Assembly: GCA_015067525.1 (NCBI GenBank)
Contig: SVMH01000017.1
Span: 1-38,981 of the forward strand
Reading direction: 5' to 3'
From: Oscillospiraceae bacterium
GTDB lineage: Bacteria; Bacillota; Clostridia; Oscillospirales; Oscillospiraceae
Length of the DNA stretch: 38,981 nucleotides
Shown: one piece after another, positions 23,899-32,611 of the stretch
Layout: each line of letters opens with the position of its first letter
How positions within the stretch are numbered: the stretch's first letter is position 1
Position numbers and translations under genes: made by a program
The notes under the pieces: model-generated
What the model was told of the DNA's origin: nothing
Seen by the model: only the letters and a program-made list of their open reading frames with translations
Database searches by the model: none

Positions 23899-24691
23899 AA
23901 CAAGATTGGATGTGCTGCTGGTGGAGCGCGGCTTCATGGAAAGCCGCCAGAAGGCACAGGCTGTCATCATGAGCGGCAATGTGTTTGTTGCAGGACAGCG
24001 GGTGGACAAGCCCGGCACCGCCGTTCCCAACGAAGCGGCCATTGAAGTGCGCGGTCACGTGCTGCGTTATGTGAGCCGCGGCGGTTTGAAGCTGGAGAAG
24101 GCTATGAAATCCTTCCCGCTGACGCTGGAAGGGAAGATCTGCGCCGATATCGGCGCTTCTACCGGCGGCTTTACCGACTGTATGCTGCAAAACGGCGCCG
24201 TAAAGGTGTATTCCGTGGACGTTGGTTACGGCCAGCTGGACTGGAAGCTGCGCAACGATGCGCGTGTGGTGTGCATGGAGCGCACCAATGCCCGCTATCT
24301 GACCCACGAGGAGATCCCTGACGAGTTGGATTTTGCCTCCATCGACGTTTCCTTCATTTCTTTGAAGTTGATTTTCCCCGCGCTGCACGGCCTTTTAAAA
24401 GACGGCGGTGAGATCGCATGTCTCATCAAGCCGCAGTTTGAAGCCGGCCGGGAAAAGGTGGGGAAGAAGGGTGTGGTCCGTGACCCCGCCGTGCATCTGG
24501 AGGTACTGGAAAACTTCCTTATCCATGCAAAGGAAAGTGGCTTTACAGTGGTTGATGTTACTTATTCTCCCATCCGTGGACCCGAGGGAAATATCGAATA
24601 TCTCGGCTATCTGCGCAAAGAAGATGCACCCAACGGAACCTTTGACCTTGCTGCTATTGTGGAAGCTTCCCATAGCGAGCTGAAAGACTGA
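23888..24691 (+). CDS. tlyA: TlyA-family rRNA 2'-O-methyltransferase (hemolysin A family)
   Basis: The 267-residue protein has an N-terminal S4 RNA-binding domain (KTRLDVLLVERGFMESRQKAQ) and an FtsJ-like methyltransferase domain with SAM motif DIGASTGGFTD at residues 87-97. SIDVSFIS and IKPQFE follow. TlyA methylates cytidines of ribosomal RNA in Mycobacterium; the activity here is inferred. I chose GTG 23888, immediately after GGAGGAGGTG (23874-23883). It overlaps the dxs end by 11 bases. Longer in-frame extensions into dxs lack family similarity. Confidence 0.92.
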   Translation: MASKTRLDVLLVERGFMESRQKAQAVIMSGNVFVAGQRVDKPGTAVPNEAAIEVRGHVLRYVSRGGLKLEKAMKSFPLTLEGKICADIGASTGGFTDCMLQNGAVKVYSVDVGYGQLDWKLRNDARVVCMERTNARYLTHEEIPDELDFASIDVSFISLKLIFPALHGLLKDGGEIACLIKPQFEAGREKVGKKGVVRDPAVHLEVLENFLIHAKESGFTVVDVTYSPIRGPEGNIEYLGYLRKEDAPNGTFDLAAIVEASHSELKD

Positions 24692-24701
24692 GGTGGAATA
24701 C

Positions 24702-25565
24702 ATGAAGAAAGTGATCCTTTGCCCGAATCCTTACAGAGATAACGATTTGGCAGTGGCAAAACAGTCTAAAGAGTTGCTGGAAGAGGTAGGGTTTGAAACC
24801 GTCGTCTGCCTTCCATTCCAGCGTGAGGGATATGACGAGCTGGGCATGCCCATCCGTCCGCTGCAGCAGGAGATCAAGTCTGCCGATCTTCTGCTGGCCT
24901 TCGGCGGCGACGGCACGATCCTGCATCTGGCCCGCACGGTAGCACTGAACAATGTGCCGGTGCTGGGTATCAATCTGGGCAGCCTTGGCTTCATGTCCGA
25001 GCTGGAACCCGAGGAGCTGGACCGTCTGAAGGATCTGGCCAGCTGGGACTTTACGGTGGAGTCCCGTATGATGCTGGATGTAACGGTGATCCGCGACGGG
25101 CGTTCCGTATACAACAACATCGCCTTAAACGATGCTGTTATTTCCAAAGGCTCTATCGCCCGCGTGGTGCGGCTGGAGATCTTTACGGAAGAAGGCTTCC
25201 TGACCCGCGTGGGCGGTGACGGTGTTATCGTCAGCACGCCCACCGGCTCCACCGGCTACTCCATGGCGGCCGGCGGCTCCATCGTGGAGCCCACAGCCCA
25301 GAATCTGCTGCTGACGCCGATCTGCCCCCATTCCATGCGTTCTACGGCGTATGTACTCTCTCCCGACCATGTGATCACGGTGGAAGCAGCCGATGCCAAC
25401 CGAAAGTTTGTTTATCTGTCGGTAGACGGCGGCAAAGCATTCTCGCTGAAAAACGGCGATAAGGTACGTGTCAGCAAATCCAGACACACTACCAAGCTGG
25501 TGCGTCTTTCTAAAAAGAGTTTCTGCGAAATTCTGGACAAAAAATTCGGTACGGGAGGTAACTGA
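24702..25565 (+). CDS. nadK: NAD kinase
   Basis: NAD kinase phosphorylates NAD to NADP with ATP or polyphosphate. The 287-residue protein has the GGDGT motif at residues 68-72, LGINLGSLGFMSE, an ND pair at residues 143-144 in the position of the family NE/ND motif, and TPTGSTGYSMAAGG. ATG 24702 is preceded by GAGGTGG. A GTG at 24693 lies within that ribosome-binding site and is rejected. It is tightly spaced with tlyA and argR, a common Firmicutes arrangement. Confidence 0.95.
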   Translation: MKKVILCPNPYRDNDLAVAKQSKELLEEVGFETVVCLPFQREGYDELGMPIRPLQQEIKSADLLLAFGGDGTILHLARTVALNNVPVLGINLGSLGFMSELEPEELDRLKDLASWDFTVESRMMLDVTVIRDGRSVYNNIALNDAVISKGSIARVVRLEIFTEEGFLTRVGGDGVIVSTPTGSTGYSMAAGGSIVEPTAQNLLLTPICPHSMRSTAYVLSPDHVITVEAADANRKFVYLSVDGGKAFSLKNGDKVRVSKSRHTTKLVRLSKKSFCEILDKKFGTGGN

Positions 25566-25567
25566 GG

Positions 25568-26020
25568 ATGAAAAACGACCGTCAGAACCATCTGCTGCAG
25601 ATCATTACGGAAGAGAGCATCGAGACCCAGGAGCAGCTTCTCGAACGTCTGCGTGCGCGCGGCATCAAGAGCACACAGGCCACCATCTCCCGTGACATCA
25701 AGGAGCTGCACCTTATCAAGGAGCCCGCAGGTCAGGGCCGGTATCGCTATGCCGTATCTGCCCACCGCACGAAGCTGAATTTCGCTGACAGACTGCGCAC
25801 CATTTTCCGTGAAAGTCTGCTCAGCGCCGAATACGCCCAGAACATTGTGGTCATCAAAACCATGCCCGGTCTTGCCCAGGGCGCTGCTTCTGCGCTGGAC
25901 GGCATGAACATTACGGACATGGTCGGCTCTCTGGCCGGTGATGACACGGTGATGATCGTCATGCGCGACACGGAAAGCGCAGCCACTTTTACCGCTGAAA
26001 TGAGAGAAATGCTGCGCTGA
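25568..26020 (+). CDS. argR: Arginine repressor ArgR/AhrC
   Basis: The 150-residue protein has the N-terminal winged-helix domain (ETQEQLLERLRARGIKSTQATISRDIKEL) and a C-terminal oligomerisation and arginine-binding domain with GSLAGDDTVMIVMRD. ArgR hexamers repress arginine synthesis when arginine is bound. It sits between nadK and recN, as in many Firmicutes. GGGAGG precedes the start. No ARG box upstream of this operon stood out by eye. Confidence 0.96.
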   Translation: MKNDRQNHLLQIITEESIETQEQLLERLRARGIKSTQATISRDIKELHLIKEPAGQGRYRYAVSAHRTKLNFADRLRTIFRESLLSAEYAQNIVVIKTMPGLAQGAASALDGMNITDMVGSLAGDDTVMIVMRDTESAATFTAEMREMLR

Positions 26021-26045
26021 TGCGCGGCGTTCGGAGGGATTCCAT

Positions 26046-27719
26046 ATGCTGCAGCTGCTGCACATCGAGAATATTGCCATTATCGAGCGTGCCGACATCA
26101 CCTTTGAGGCGGGTTTTAATGCCCTGACAGGTGAGACCGGCGCCGGCAAGTCCATTGTCATTGACTCCATGAGTGCGGTGCTGGGCCAGCGCGCCTCCCG
26201 TGAGCTGATCCGCACCGGCGCCGGCAAGGCCTTTGTCAGCGCCTGCTTTACCGACATTTCTCCTGCCCTGATGGAGGAACTCGGCATCGAACCGGACGAG
26301 GAACTGCTGCTGCAGCGCGAGATCCACGCCGACGGAAAGAATGTCTGTCGTGTAAACGGAAGACCCTTTACAGTGACACAGTTGCGAGCATTAGGCAATC
26401 GCCTGCTGAACATCCACGGCCAACATGACGGTCAGCAGTTGCTGGACGAAGAACAGCATCTGATGTACCTCGATGCTTTTGGCCGTATGGACGGTCTTCT
26501 GGAGCAGTACCGCGCCGCATACGAGGATCTGCAGTCCGTCACCCGTCAAATCCGTTCTTTGCAGATGGACGAGGCGGAGAAGGCGCGCCGCATGGACACA
26601 CTGCGCTATCAGATCGACGAGTTGGAGCGCGCCCGGCTGCAGAGCGGGGAAGAGGACGAGCTGATGAGCCGCCGAAACTTCCTGCGCAACAGCGAAAAGT
26701 TCATCTCCGCCGTGGAAGGTGCCCATTTCAGCCTGAACGGCGATGACGGCAGCTACGGTGCTCTGTCTCTGGTACGGCAGGCGCAGGATTTCCTTGCCCC
26801 GATCCGCATGCTGGATGACACCTACGCCCAGCTGTACGCCCGATTTGATCAGCTGTACAGCGAACTTTATGACCTTGCCGAGACCATCAGCGACCAGCGG
26901 GATTCCTTCGATTTTTCCCCCAACGAACTGGACGATGTAGAGAGTCGTCTGGATCAGCTGTACCGGCTGAAGAAGAAATATGGCCCCACAGTAGAGGATA
27001 TGATCGCCTATCTGGAGCGCTGCCGCGGCGAGCTGGAGCAGATCGAGTACGCCGGCGATACGCTTCTGCAGCTGGAAAAACAGCAGCAGAAGGCGCGAAA
27101 GGCAGCGCAGGCCGCGGCACAGGCGCTGTCTGACGCGCGAAAAGCGGCATCGGCCGAACTGGAAAAGCAGATCCTGCGTGAATTGCAGCAGCTGGATATG
27201 GGCAAGATCCGCTTCAGCGTCGCCTTTGAGGCGCAGGAGCTTGCCGAAAACGGCATGGACAGCGTGCGATTCCTGATGTCTGCCAATCTGGGCGAAGAAC
27301 TGCGGCCGATCCATAAAATTGCCTCGGGCGGTGAGTTGGCGCGCATCATGCTGGCCATGAAGAACGTTCTCTCCGAGCAGGATCAGGTGGGCACCATGGT
27401 CTTTGACGAGGTGGACACTGGCGTTTCCGGCCGTGCCGCGCAGAAGGTAGCCGAAAAGATGGCCCGCATCTCCCGCAAAAAGCAGGTGCTGTGCGTGACC
27501 CATCTGCCGCAGCTGGCCGCCATGGCGGATACCCATTTCTCGGTGGAGAAGGGGGAAGCCAACGGCCGTACCTATACCAAAGTACTGCAGCTTGACCGGC
27601 AGCAGCGCCGCGAGGAACTGGCCCGGCTGACAGGCGGCGCCCATGTGTCGGAAGTGATGCTTTCCGGCGCCGAAGAGTTGCTGCTGGGTGCCGAAACGTT
27701 CAAGAAAAGCCTGATTTGA
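26046..27719 (+). CDS. recN: DNA repair protein RecN
   Basis: The 557-residue SMC-like ATPase has Walker A GETGAGKS at residues 29-36, a long coiled-coil-rich middle (about 150-380), the ABC signature ASGGELARIM from residue 426, and Walker B VFDEVDTGVSG with D454-E455. RecN gathers double-strand break ends for recombination repair. It is the last gene of the oapA-recN run. CGGAGG precedes ATG 26046. Confidence 0.95.
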   Translation: MLQLLHIENIAIIERADITFEAGFNALTGETGAGKSIVIDSMSAVLGQRASRELIRTGAGKAFVSACFTDISPALMEELGIEPDEELLLQREIHADGKNVCRVNGRPFTVTQLRALGNRLLNIHGQHDGQQLLDEEQHLMYLDAFGRMDGLLEQYRAAYEDLQSVTRQIRSLQMDEAEKARRMDTLRYQIDELERARLQSGEEDELMSRRNFLRNSEKFISAVEGAHFSLNGDDGSYGALSLVRQAQDFLAPIRMLDDTYAQLYARFDQLYSELYDLAETISDQRDSFDFSPNELDDVESRLDQLYRLKKKYGPTVEDMIAYLERCRGELEQIEYAGDTLLQLEKQQQKARKAAQAAAQALSDARKAASAELEKQILRELQQLDMGKIRFSVAFEAQELAENGMDSVRFLMSANLGEELRPIHKIASGGELARIMLAMKNVLSEQDQVGTMVFDEVDTGVSGRAAQKVAEKMARISRKKQVLCVTHLPQLAAMADTHFSVEKGEANGRTYTKVLQLDRQQRREELARLTGGAHVSEVMLSGAEELLLGAETFKKSLI

Positions 27720-27723
27720 ACAG

Positions 27724-27752
27724 TTGACAAACGGTAAAATTACCGATATAAT
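27724..27752 (+). promoter_or_regulatory. Consensus sigma-A promoter for the tyrS T-box leader
   Basis: A perfect TTGACA (27724-27729), exactly 17 bases, and a perfect TATAAT (27747-27752) lie just after the recN stop. Confidence 0.92.
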
Positions 27753-27758
27753 TGACGC

Positions 27759-28048
27759 CGTTGAGAATTGGATACTGCAAGAGCTGTGAAGGGAAGAAGT
27801 AACCTGCTGACGGACTGCAAAGAGAAGCCCTGTTTGGTGGAAAGGGCAGAGGACGCAGTTGGTGAATACATCCCGGAGCTTACCTCCCGAACGCGCAAGT
27901 GAGTAGGGAAGAGTCGGGACCGCCCGTTACAGCGGTAGGGTATATACGTACCCGATGAGGCCGCAGACCGCGAGGCTGCGGCGAACAAGAGGTGGTACCG
28001 CGATATAATACATCGCCCTCTGTCATGTGACAGGGGGCGTTTTCTTTT
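27759..28048 (+). promoter_or_regulatory. Tyrosine T-box riboswitch leader
   Basis: This leader is about 290 bases long. It contains a T-box sequence AAGAGGTGGTACCGCG (27987-28002), an intrinsic terminator (28014-28048), and a specifier TAC (27867-27869) in a GAATACATC context in the 5' part. TAC is a tyrosine codon, which matches the downstream tyrS. Uncharged tRNA-Tyr should pair with the specifier and T-box, stabilise the antiterminator and allow tyrS transcription. Confidence 0.93.
28014..28048 (+). terminator. T-box attenuator terminator
   Basis: The stem CGCCCTCTGTCA / TGACAGGGGGCG is followed by TTTTCTTTT. It competes with the T-box antiterminator immediately upstream. Confidence 0.9.
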
Positions 28049-28094
28049 GCTTTCTGTCAAAAACGAAAACAAACATGGAAAGGAACGAACAACA

Positions 28095-29321
28095 ATGGGT
28101 ATCTATGAAGAACTGGTAGCACGCGGCCTGATCGCACAGGTGACCAACGAAGAGGAAATCCGCGAAATGGTCAACAACGGCAAGGCCACTTTCTACATCG
28201 GCTTTGACTGCACCGCTGACTCTCTGCACGTGGGCCATTTCATGGCTCTGTGCCTGATGAAGCGCCTGCAGATGGCCGGCAACAAGCCTATCGCCCTCAT
28301 CGGTGACGGCACCACCATGATCGGCGACCCCTCCGGCCGTACCGATATGCGCCAGATGCTGACCGAGGAGACCATCCAGTACAACGCTGAGTGTTTCAAG
28401 AAGCAGATGGAAAAGTTCATCGACTTCTCCGATGGCAAGGCTTTGATGCTGCGCAACTCTGCATGGCTGAAGCCTCTGAACTACATTGAGATGCTGCGTG
28501 AAGTGGGTGCCTGCTTCTCCGTGAATAACATGCTGCGCGCCGAGTGCTACAAGCAGCGCATGGAAAAGGGTCTGAGCTTCCTGGAGTTCAACTACATGAT
28601 CATGCAGAGCTACGACTTCTACTACATGTTCCAGCACTACGGCTGCAACATGCAGTTCGGCGGCAACGATCAGTGGTCCAACATGCTGGGCGGTACCGAG
28701 CTGATCCGCCGTAAGCTGGGCAAGGACGCCCACGCCATGACCATCACGCTGCTCCTGAACTCCGAGGGCAAGAAGATGGGTAAGACCGCTTCCGGCGCCG
28801 TGTGGCTGGATCCCAACAAGACCAGCCCCTTCGAGTTCTTCCAGTACTGGCGCAATGTGGATGACGCCGACGTTCTCAAGTGCATCCGCATGCTGACCTT
28901 CCTGCCTCTGGAGGAGATCGAGAAGATGGACAAGTGGGAAGGCGCCCAGCTCAACGAGGCTAAGGCTATTCTGGCTTACGAACTGACCGCGCTGGTTCAC
29001 GGCAAGGAAGAGGCCGAGAAGGCCAAGGCTGCGTCCCTGGCTCTGTTTGCCGGCGGCGGCAATACGGCTGACATGCCCACCACTGAACTGACCAATGATG
29101 ATCTGGGCGGCGCCCAGATCGGTATTATTCCTCTGCTGGTCAAGTGTGGCCTGTGTGCCAGTAACGGCGAGGCTCGCCGTCTCATCCAGCAGGGCGGTAT
29201 CGTGGTCAACGATCAGAAGGTCACCACCATCGATGCTTCCTTTGGCCTGGAGCAGTTCACCGGCGAGGGTCTGGTGATCCGCAAGGGTAAGAAGGTGTTC
29301 CATCGCGCTGTTCTGGTGTGA
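28095..29321 (+). CDS. tyrS: Tyrosine--tRNA ligase
   Basis: The 408-residue class I synthetase charges tRNA-Tyr. The HIGH-type motif is HVGHF (from residue 45), the tyrosine pocket includes FGGNDQWSNM, and the KMSKS-type loop is KMGKT at residues 227-231. A C-terminal S4-like RNA-binding domain (GLCASNGEARRLIQQGGIVVND) completes the usual length. ATG 28095 follows AAAGGAA. The in-frame extension to 28047 overlaps the leader and is rejected. It is controlled by the T-box upstream and ends at a strong terminator. Confidence 0.97.
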   Translation: MGIYEELVARGLIAQVTNEEEIREMVNNGKATFYIGFDCTADSLHVGHFMALCLMKRLQMAGNKPIALIGDGTTMIGDPSGRTDMRQMLTEETIQYNAECFKKQMEKFIDFSDGKALMLRNSAWLKPLNYIEMLREVGACFSVNNMLRAECYKQRMEKGLSFLEFNYMIMQSYDFYYMFQHYGCNMQFGGNDQWSNMLGGTELIRRKLGKDAHAMTITLLLNSEGKKMGKTASGAVWLDPNKTSPFEFFQYWRNVDDADVLKCIRMLTFLPLEEIEKMDKWEGAQLNEAKAILAYELTALVHGKEEAEKAKAASLALFAGGGNTADMPTTELTNDDLGGAQIGIIPLLVKCGLCASNGEARRLIQQGGIVVNDQKVTTIDASFGLEQFTGEGLVIRKGKKVFHRAVLV

Positions 29322-29334
29322 TCCGCTAAAAGAT

Positions 29335-29369
29335 AAAAAAGCTGCGGCAAATCCTGCCGCAGCTTTTTT
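29335..29369 (+). terminator. Intrinsic terminator after tyrS
   Basis: A perfect 15-bp inverted repeat (AAAAAAGCTGCGGCA / TGCCGCAGCTTTTTT) with a five-base loop ends in six T. Confidence 0.93.
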
Positions 29370-29383
29370 CTTCCCAAAAACAG

Positions 29384-29412
29384 TTGAATTCCGTTACATC
29401 TTATACTATAAT
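29384..29412 (+). promoter_or_regulatory. sigma-A-type promoter for queA-tgt
   Basis: TTGAAT (29384-29389), 17 bases and a perfect TATAAT (29407-29412) lie upstream. The leader contains a small hairpin GCAGTC-ATAG-GACTGC (29425-29440), but I see no preQ1 aptamer features in it. Confidence 0.75.
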
Positions 29413-29464
29413 ACCTCTTTGCGAGCAGTCATAGGACTGCAAAACGGCAATGTAGGATGAGTAC

Positions 29465-30490
29465 ATGAGAACAAAAGATTTTTACTTTGACCTGCCGGAA
29501 GAGCTGATCGCGCAGACGCCCATCGCTCAGCGCGATGCTTCCCGGCTGCTGGTTCTGAATAAAGAAAACGGTGCGTGGGAGCACAAGCATTTCTTCGATC
29601 TGCCCGGCTATCTTCGCGCAGGCGATTGCCTGATTTTGAATAATTCCCGCGTTCTGCCGGCCCGGCTTCTGGGTCGTCGCCTGCCGGGCGGTGGTGCCTG
29701 CGAGGTGCTGCTGCTGATCGACCGAGGAGAAAACACCTGGGAGTGCCTGGTGCGTCCCGGTAAGAAGATGCGCGTGGGTGCCAGGGTGTCTTTTGGCGAC
29801 GGTGAGTTGATTGGCGAGGTGGTGGAAGAGCTGCCCGGCGGCAACCGGCTGGTGAAGTTCAGCTATGAGGGCATCTTCCTGGAGGTGCTGGACCGTCTCG
29901 GCAAGATGCCGCTGCCGCCCTACATCAAGGCGGAACTGCAGGACCGCGAGCGCTACCAGACTGTCTATTCAAAGGTCAACGGCTCGGCTGCGGCCCCCAC
30001 GGCAGGATTGCACTTTACGCCCGAACTCCTGACACAGCTCAAGGAAATGGGCGTGAACATCGGTTACGTGACGCTGCACGTGGGTCTTGGTACCTTCCGC
30101 CCGGTAAAGGAAGACGAGATCACCGACCACGAGATGCACAGCGAGTACTGCGTGATCCCGCAGGAGACGGCAGATCTCATTAATGAGACCAAGTGTAATG
30201 GCGGCCGCGTGGTCTGCGTGGGTACCACATCCTGCCGCACCATCGAATCGTGGGCAGGGGAGGACGGTACCATGCGCGCCAGCGCCGGCTGGACCAACAT
30301 CTTCATCTATCCCGGCTACCGCTTCAAGGTACTCGATGCGCTGGTCACCAATTTCCATTTGCCGGAGTCCACGCTGATCATGCTGGTCTCCGCACTGGCA
30401 GGCCGTGAGCAGACGCTGGCCGCCTACGAAGAAGCCGTGAAGGAACGCTATCGCTTCTTTTCCTTCGGCGACGCCATGTTTATCCATTAA
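29465..30490 (+). CDS. queA: tRNA preQ1(34) S-adenosylmethionine ribosyltransferase-isomerase
   Basis: QueA transfers the ribosyl group of SAM to preQ1 in tRNA position 34, giving epoxyqueuosine. The 341-residue protein starts [19 protein letters not shown] and has RDASRLLVL, the [10 protein letters not shown] block, [22 protein letters not shown] and the C-terminal [15 protein letters not shown]. All are family landmarks. The ribosome-binding site AGGATG is weak. It is directly followed by tgt, which acts one step earlier, so the two form a queuosine pair. Epoxyqueuosine reductase (QueG/QueH) is not in the window. Confidence 0.96.
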   Translation: MRTKDFYFDLPEELIAQTPIAQRDASRLLVLNKENGAWEHKHFFDLPGYLRAGDCLILNNSRVLPARLLGRRLPGGGACEVLLLIDRGENTWECLVRPGKKMRVGARVSFGDGELIGEVVEELPGGNRLVKFSYEGIFLEVLDRLGKMPLPPYIKAELQDRERYQTVYSKVNGSAAAPTAGLHFTPELLTQLKEMGVNIGYVTLHVGLGTFRPVKEDEITDHEMHSEYCVIPQETADLINETKCNGGRVVCVGTTSCRTIESWAGEDGTMRASAGWTNIFIYPGYRFKVLDALVTNFHLPESTLIMLVSALAGREQTLAAYEEAVKERYRFFSFGDAMFIH

Positions 30491-30501
30491 AGGAGCAAGA
30501 G

Positions 30502-31635
30502 ATGTTTAAAGTAATCAAAAAAGAGGGAAGAGCCCGCCGCGGCGAATTTCAGTGCGCCCATGGCGGCGTGGTGCAGACCCCTGTCTTTATGAATGTTGGC
30601 ACGCAGGGTGCCATTAAGGGCGGCGTGGACGCTTTTGACCTGAAGGATCTGGGCTGCCAGATCGAGCTGTCCAACACCTATCATCTGCACCTGCGTCCCG
30701 GTGACGATGTAGTGCGCCAAATGGGCGGCCTGCACAGGTTTATGCGCTGGGACGGCCCCATTCTCACCGACAGCGGCGGATTCCAGGTGTTCTCTCTGTC
30801 AGGTCTGCGCAAGATCAAAGAGGAGGGTGTGACCTTCGCATCTCATCTGGACGGCCACAAGATCTTCATGGGTCCGGAAGAGAGCATGCAGATCCAGTCC
30901 AATCTGGGCAGCGATATCGCTATGGCCTTTGACGAGTGCGTGGAGAACCCCGCTACCTACGAATACGCCAAAGCTTCCTGTGAGCGCACGCTGCGCTGGC
31001 TGCAGCGCTGTAAGGTAGAGCATGACCGGCTCAACACGCTGCCGGATACGGTCAATCCCCGGCAGATGCTCTTTGGCATCAATCAGGGTGCAACTTTTGC
31101 AGACCTCCGCGTGTGGCACATGAAGGAGATTGCCAAGATCGACTGTGACGGCTTCGCCATCGGCGGATTGGCAGTGGGCGAGCCCACCGAGGTCATGTAC
31201 GAGATGATCGACGCTGTGGAACCCCACATGCCCGAGGATAAGCCCCGCTATCTCATGGGTGTGGGTACGCCCAGCAATATCATCGAAGCGGTGGCCCGCG
31301 GCGTGGACTTCTTTGACTGTGTTATGCCGGCCCGCAATGCCCGCCACGGCAAGCTTTTCACCTGGCAGGGTGCCATGAATATCAAGAATGCCAAGTACAA
31401 GCTGGACGAGCAGCCCATCGACCCCGAGTGTGACTGCCCTGTGTGCCGCAAGTTCAGCCGCGCTTACATCCGCCATTTGTTTACGGCAGAGGAGATGCTG
31501 GGCATGCGGCTGGCTGTCATGCACAACCTGTATTTTTACAACAAGCTGGCTCAGCGCATCCGTGACGCTATTGATGCTGACGAATTCGAAAATTTCCGTA
31601 AAGAATACAGTGAAAAGCTGGCGCGCCGCATATAA
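30502..31635 (+). CDS. tgt: tRNA-guanine transglycosylase
   Basis: Tgt exchanges guanine-34 for preQ1 in tRNAs with GUN anticodons. The 377-residue protein has LTDSGGFQVFSL near residue 90 and GGLAVGEP. DCVMPARNARHG provides the expected nucleophile Asp272. The zinc site is CDCPVC...H (Cys310, Cys312, Cys315, His341). ATG 30502 follows AAAGGAGC. It is co-transcribed with queA. Confidence 0.97.
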   Translation: MFKVIKKEGRARRGEFQCAHGGVVQTPVFMNVGTQGAIKGGVDAFDLKDLGCQIELSNTYHLHLRPGDDVVRQMGGLHRFMRWDGPILTDSGGFQVFSLSGLRKIKEEGVTFASHLDGHKIFMGPEESMQIQSNLGSDIAMAFDECVENPATYEYAKASCERTLRWLQRCKVEHDRLNTLPDTVNPRQMLFGINQGATFADLRVWHMKEIAKIDCDGFAIGGLAVGEPTEVMYEMIDAVEPHMPEDKPRYLMGVGTPSNIIEAVARGVDFFDCVMPARNARHGKLFTWQGAMNIKNAKYKLDEQPIDPECDCPVCRKFSRAYIRHLFTAEEMLGMRLAVMHNLYFYNKLAQRIRDAIDADEFENFRKEYSEKLARRI

Positions 31636-31648
31636 TCCTCAGAAAACT

Positions 31649-31677
31649 ACTTGCCAAAATCGGCGAAGTTTTGTATA
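31649..31677 (+). promoter_or_regulatory. sigma-A-type promoter for yajC
   Basis: TTGCCA (31649-31654), 17 bases and a perfect TATAAT (31672-31677) lie upstream of yajC, after the tgt stop. Confidence 0.75.
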
Positions 31678-31712
31678 ATACGTAAGACAAATTGTAAAAA
31701 GGAGTTTTTCCC

Positions 31713-32132
31713 ATGTTTAACCTGTTTGAAATCGCATTTGCTGAGAGCGGCAATGCTGCTCCTGCCGGTGGCCTGTTCGGTTCTCCCATCATCATGATCG
31801 TTCTGATGGTTGCCATCTTCTACTTCATGCTGATCCGTCCCGAGAACAAGCGCAAGAAGGAAGCCGAGCAGATGCGCAATAGCCTGAAGAAGGGCGATTG
31901 GCTGACCACCATCGGCGGCCTGTACGGCAAGGTCGTTGCCATCACCGACCGCACCGTCGTTCTGGAGACCAGCGAGGACCGCGTCCGCGTGGAGTTCCTG
32001 AAGTCCGCTATCGGCAGCGTCGGTACTCTGGACGAGCAGGAAGCTGCTGCCCAGCGCAAGCCCAAGGCTAAGAAGGAAGAGAAGGTCGAAGAGCCTGCTA
32101 TCGAAGAGCCCAAGGCTGCTGACGAAGAATAA
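31713..32132 (+). CDS. yajC: Preprotein translocase subunit YajC
   Basis: The 139-residue protein has a short N-terminus, one membrane helix (about residues 25-43, IIMIVLMVAIFYFMLIRP), the conserved RPENKRKKEAEQMRNSLKKGDWLTTIGGLYG segment split across that helix end, and a long acidic/basic tail. YajC binds the SecDF complex at the Sec translocon. SecDF genes are not adjacent here. AAAAGGAG precedes the start. A hairpin follows directly. Confidence 0.95.
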   Translation: MFNLFEIAFAESGNAAPAGGLFGSPIIMIVLMVAIFYFMLIRPENKRKKEAEQMRNSLKKGDWLTTIGGLYGKVVAITDRTVVLETSEDRVRVEFLKSAIGSVGTLDEQEAAAQRKPKAKKEEKVEEPAIEEPKAADEE

Positions 32133-32146
32133 TTCCTGAATAAGAT

Positions 32147-32197
32147 AACCTCCTGCGAATATGCTTTCTGTAAGAAGCTGTTCGGAGGAGGTTTTTT
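32147..32197 (+). terminator. Terminator-like hairpin containing the next gene's ribosome-binding site
   Basis: AACCTCCTGCGAA (32147-32159) pairs with TTCGGAGGAGGTT (32181-32193) with one mismatch, and six T follow (32192-32197). The 3' arm contains GGAGGAGG (32184-32191), the ribosome-binding site of the gene at 32198. The structure can therefore both end yajC transcripts and hide the start of the following gene. Confidence 0.8.
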
Positions 32198-32611
32198 ATG
32201 TCCGTTTTGAAAGACTTTGCAGCAAAGCGCTTTTGGCTCTGCGCTGCGCTGACAGCTGCCGTGGCTCTGCTGGTCCTTGCGCTGGGAGCGTGGCTGACGG
32301 TGATCGGCTTTGTCCCGCCCGATCGCATACAGCCGTTCGTCTGCGTTGTCTGGGCAATTGCCGGAGTGTGCGCAGGGATCTGTGCTGCTGCGCAGAAGGA
32401 AAAACGGCTGCTGCACGCCTTACTGACCATCGGAACTGTCATGGCGATCTTCTGCTGCACCGGCTTGACTGCACCGGCAGGGCAGGGGACAGAAGGCGTA
32501 TGGTGGATCTATGTCGTTGCGGCCTTAGCAGGTACGGTGCTGGGTGTCCTCCTGCCGTGCAAGAGAAAGCGCCGCAGCAAAACGCGCAGCACCACCGTCA
32601 AAAAGCGGTAA
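32198..32611 (+). CDS. TIGR04086 family membrane protein (YrzE-like)
   Basis: The 137-residue protein has four predicted membrane helices (roughly residues 13-37, 45-65, 70-90 and 100-118) and a very basic tail (KRKRRSKTRSTTVKKR). That layout and the position after yajC match the TIGR04086 family of small Firmicutes membrane proteins, which has no known function. The start lies six bases after GGAGGAGG inside the preceding hairpin. Confidence 0.8.
   Translation: MSVLKDFAAKRFWLCAALTAAVALLVLALGAWLTVIGFVPPDRIQPFVCVVWAIAGVCAGICAAAQKEKRLLHALLTIGTVMAIFCCTGLTAPAGQGTEGVWWIYVVAALAGTVLGVLLPCKRKRRSKTRSTTVKKR

Noticed and set aside
27740-28072. Minus-strand open frame across the tyrS leader
   Set aside because: It lies opposite a complete T-box riboswitch and has no start signals or family similarity.
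29413-29464. preQ1 riboswitch before queA-tgt
   Set aside because: Only a 6-bp hairpin is present. The adenine-rich tail that forms the preQ1 pseudoknot and overlaps the ribosome-binding site is missing.
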